Source of the DNA: an uncultured Chloroflexota bacterium
GTDB taxonomy: Bacteria > Chloroflexota > Dehalococcoidia > UBA3495
NCBI GenBank assembly: GCA_913020235.1
Contig: CAJWBT010000112.1
Span: forward strand, 1-7,364
Direction: 5' to 3'
DNA: 7,364 bases
The notes under the pieces were generated by a model that was given only the letters and a program-made list of their open reading frames with translations, had not been told where the DNA came from and made no database searches. Position 1 is the stretch's first letter, and every line of letters starts with the position of its first letter. The position numbers and the translations under genes are program-made. This document shows, piece after piece, positions 5,895 to 7,364 of the stretch.

Positions 5895-6392
5895 CGACCG
5901 AACGCGCCGGTTCTGGGTTCACAAATGGCCTTGCCCGGAGAAAAATCCCCAACCACTTGCTGCTGACATGCCGCCGACGATGGATTTGAAGCGCCGCTGC
6001 AAAGCCATCGGGAGCTACCTGGTCTTACCCCACCTGTCGTTCGACATCCGGCGGCATCCGGAGGACTGTTCCCCGAGATGCCGGCGCTGGCTAGCTGGAG
6101 TTCGCGCGGTCAGCTGAACGGGATTCCAACGCTTCCACAGGTAGGGCCGGTTGGTACTCTAACGGAGTTCAAGTTGGCCCGCCCATAGTTTGGCGGGCGG
6201 CGCGAGGCTCCGGAGATAGGCAACCGCGCCGGTGGTGAAGCATCCGGAAGGCATGGTATCGCCACAATGCCTGCCAAGGCCCTTCTTCAGCTGAAGCGAT
6301 TTCGGCGCGGGCTCCGCCGTGGGTGCCAACGCCGGGCTTGCCGTAGATGGCCGGGCTGTAACCGAATCCTTCAAAGCCACATCGATCCGATG
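5895..6392. other. Gene-free region after the receiver-ATPase gene
   Basis: No convincing gene is visible on either strand. The frame at 5842-6117 overlaps the ATPase 3' end out of frame and lacks motifs. The minus frames at 6159-6417 show no known family and no clear ribosome-binding site. The stretch holds a perfect 7-bp hairpin GCCCGCC/GGCGGGC with an 8-base loop (6177-6198) and a perfect 12-base palindrome CTTCAGCTGAAG (6285-6296). No T-tract follows the hairpin, so I do not call a terminator. Confidence 0.45.
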
Positions 6393-6423
6393 TTGACCCG
6401 CACCGGCGTGATGCCACTATAAT
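6393..6423 (+). promoter_or_regulatory. Sigma-70-type promoter for the 6453 gene
   Basis: A -35 box TTGACC (6393-6398, five of six matches) and a perfect -10 TATAAT (6418-6423) are separated by 19 bases, slightly longer than the usual 17. Transcription would begin near 6430, leaving a leader of about 23 bases before the ATG at 6453. Position and strand fit the downstream gene. Confidence 0.6.
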
Positions 6424-6452
6424 GGCGTTGGCGGAAGCCGGAACCGGGCCTG

Positions 6453-6884
6453 ATGGCTGCAGAAGAAGTAGAACAAGAAGAAGAAAAGCTCTGTATCGCG
6501 CCGGAGGGCGAGGCCCGGGGCTGCATCACATTGGACCAGGCCCGCGTGTTGGCGCTGCAATACGCCCGTGCCACCCCCGGTTTCTACGGGCAGCGCTACG
6601 CCCGGCACGACTTTGTGTGGGAGGTTGTAAGCCAGGAGGAGAGGAAGTACTACCACGAGATAATGCTCTCTTTCCAGCCCGCCGGCCGGTCGAGGCGCAG
6701 GCCCGGTCTCGAGCGGTTCATCGTTGAAAAAGGGGGCGCAATCGAGGTCCGCCTGGTCCTGGTCGAGCCTCCGGGTCTGAACCGGCCCGCCTGGAGAACA
6801 CCCCCGGTACTGCTGCTGGCCGGCTTGGGCGTCGTGGTGATCGCCGCGGTGGCTTTGGCCGTGCTGTACGCGGACCTGGGCTAG
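6453..6884 (+). CDS. Hypothetical C-terminally membrane-anchored protein with a PepSY-like soluble region
   Basis: This 143-residue protein begins with an acidic stretch (AAEEVEQEEEK, residues 2-12). A soluble region at about 24-105 follows the pattern helix (LDQARVLALQYARATPG), strand (FVWEVVSQEE), strand (YYHEIMLSFQPAG), then GLERFIVEKGGAIEVRLVLVEPP. That order resembles PepSY-like modules, and I have a general impression of similar Chloroflexota proteins, but I cannot assign a named family. One hydrophobic span (about 118-140) lies at the C-terminus with only three residues after it, as in tail-anchored proteins, so the soluble part is probably cytoplasmic. The ATG at 6453 is preceded only by a weak GGAA/GGG-rich site, while the promoter directly upstream is good. 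Partner and function are unknown. Confidence 0.75.
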   Translation: MAAEEVEQEEEKLCIAPEGEARGCITLDQARVLALQYARATPGFYGQRYARHDFVWEVVSQEERKYYHEIMLSFQPAGRSRRRPGLERFIVEKGGAIEVRLVLVEPPGLNRPAWRTPPVLLLAGLGVVVIAAVALAVLYADLG

Positions 6885-6945
6885 CCGCCGCGGGGGGCGG
6901 TGGGCCAACAGCCAGAAGGCCCAAAAAGCGCTGTGAGCCCCGTAG

Positions 6946-7164
6946 AGGCCCTGCCGGAGCCTGGAGCCGAGTCAACACCCACCCCTCTTCCATTACCGCG
7001 AGGAGCACCGGACCCAATTCAAGCGGTACAACCGGGGTGAGAATGTCTGGTTCAGCCACAAGACCGGCGATGGGAGGCTGTGTCGGGAAACTAGCGATTC
7101 GACCACTGGAGGCAGCTCATCGCCCCCGGTCTTGCGCCGAGGGTTCTTCTTTGGGTTGTACTAA
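6946..7164 (+). pseudogene. Possible remnant of a small protein gene
   Basis: A 72-codon stop-free frame lacks any ATG, GTG or TTG near its beginning but contains a segment that reads like real protein: FHYREEHRTQFKRYNRGENV followed by WFSHKTGDGRLCRE (about 6988-7095). A GTG at 6933 opens a neighbouring frame (SPVEALPEPGAESTPTP) that would join it through a single frameshift near 6985. The last 20 or so codons look like noise. I do not recognise a family. It may be a decayed gene, a frameshifted small ORF or chance, and it lies directly upstream of a repeat element. Confidence 0.28.
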
Positions 7165-7236
7165 CCCCGAGGACTGGATTGCCGAGACTGGCGAATGACT
7201 ATAGAGCGTTGACAGACGTGAAGCCGGCCATAGCTA

Positions 7237-7364
7237 GTACTAAGTCAACCTGAGACTGATAGATGTCGTTCTGAGTGAAGCGAAGAATCTCGTTGTTACG
7301 CTGAGATTCTTCGTCGCTCCGCTCCTCAGAATGACATCCTGTTAAAACCAAGTTGACTGAGTAC
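7237..7364. repeat. Imperfect palindromic element with terminal inverted repeats (MITE/REP-like)
   Basis: The outer ends GTACTAAGTCAACCT (7237-7251) and the last 15 bases (7350-7364) are inverted repeats matching at 13 of 15 positions. Nested inside, GATGTCGTTCTGAG (7262-7275) is inverted as CTCAGAATGACATC (7325-7338) with one mismatch, and CGAAGAATCTC (7281-7291) is perfectly inverted at 7303-7313 around an 11-base loop. The right arm carries a few extra bases (TCGCTCCGCTC region). It encodes nothing. The transcript would fold into one long hairpin. It resembles non-autonomous mobile palindromes scattered in some Chloroflexota genomes; the family assignment is from memory. The element may extend or end exactly at the window edge. 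Confidence 0.8.

Noticed and set aside
5842..6117. 91-codon plus-strand frame after the ATPase
   Set aside because: It begins inside the ATPase gene in another frame, has no motifs and no ribosome-binding site.
1..7364. tRNA, rRNA, CRISPR array, phage genes or a transposase
   Set aside because: I found no cloverleaf with a TTCGA-type T-loop in context, no regularly spaced direct repeats, and no integrase or transposase motif on either strand.

Overview
The window is GC-rich bacterial DNA carrying five full-length genes or gene equivalents plus one gene cut by the left edge. Nothing in it names the organism outright. The GC-rich coding style, a fused shikimate kinase/3-dehydroquinate synthase, an archaellum-type (ArlH/FlaH-like) ATPase outside archaea, and an imperfect palindromic repeat of a kind I associate with Dehalococcoidia-like genomes together suggest a Chloroflexota bacterium, possibly Dehalococcoidia/SAR202-like. 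That placement is inference.

Layout, left to right. Positions 1-283 (minus) hold the N-terminal part of tgt, queuine tRNA-ribosyltransferase. A 500-bp gene-free stretch follows, with a T-box-like motif and small hairpins. Positions 784-2012 (plus) are a two-gene unit: a 61-residue single-span membrane protein and, 2 bp later, a TSUP (TauE/SafE) transporter. It converges on a bifunctional aroK-aroB gene (3772-2060, minus). Both stop codons lie in the arms of one inverted repeat that may act as a two-way terminator. aroKB has a convincing promoter (TTGACA, 17-bp spacer) and a long leader with a perfect 8-bp hairpin. After nearly 1 kb without a convincing gene comes a plus-strand gene (4749-5894) encoding a response-regulator receiver domain joined to an ArlH/KaiC-like ATPase. 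A single in-frame amber codon breaks it inside the receiver. A second gene-poor stretch leads to a promoter and a 143-residue C-terminally anchored protein (6453-6884). The right end holds a possible gene remnant and an approximately 128-bp inverted-repeat element.

Functionally these are mostly unrelated units: tRNA modification (Tgt), aromatic amino-acid biosynthesis (AroK-AroB, steps 5 and 2 of the shikimate pathway), anion/sulfur-compound transport (TSUP) and a signalling ATPase. No phage, CRISPR, tRNA or rRNA signal was found. The most interesting items are the amber-interrupted receiver-ArlH-like fusion, the aroKB fusion with a strong internal ribosome-binding site and start at the domain junction, the insertion in the shikimate kinase lid, and the terminal repeat element.
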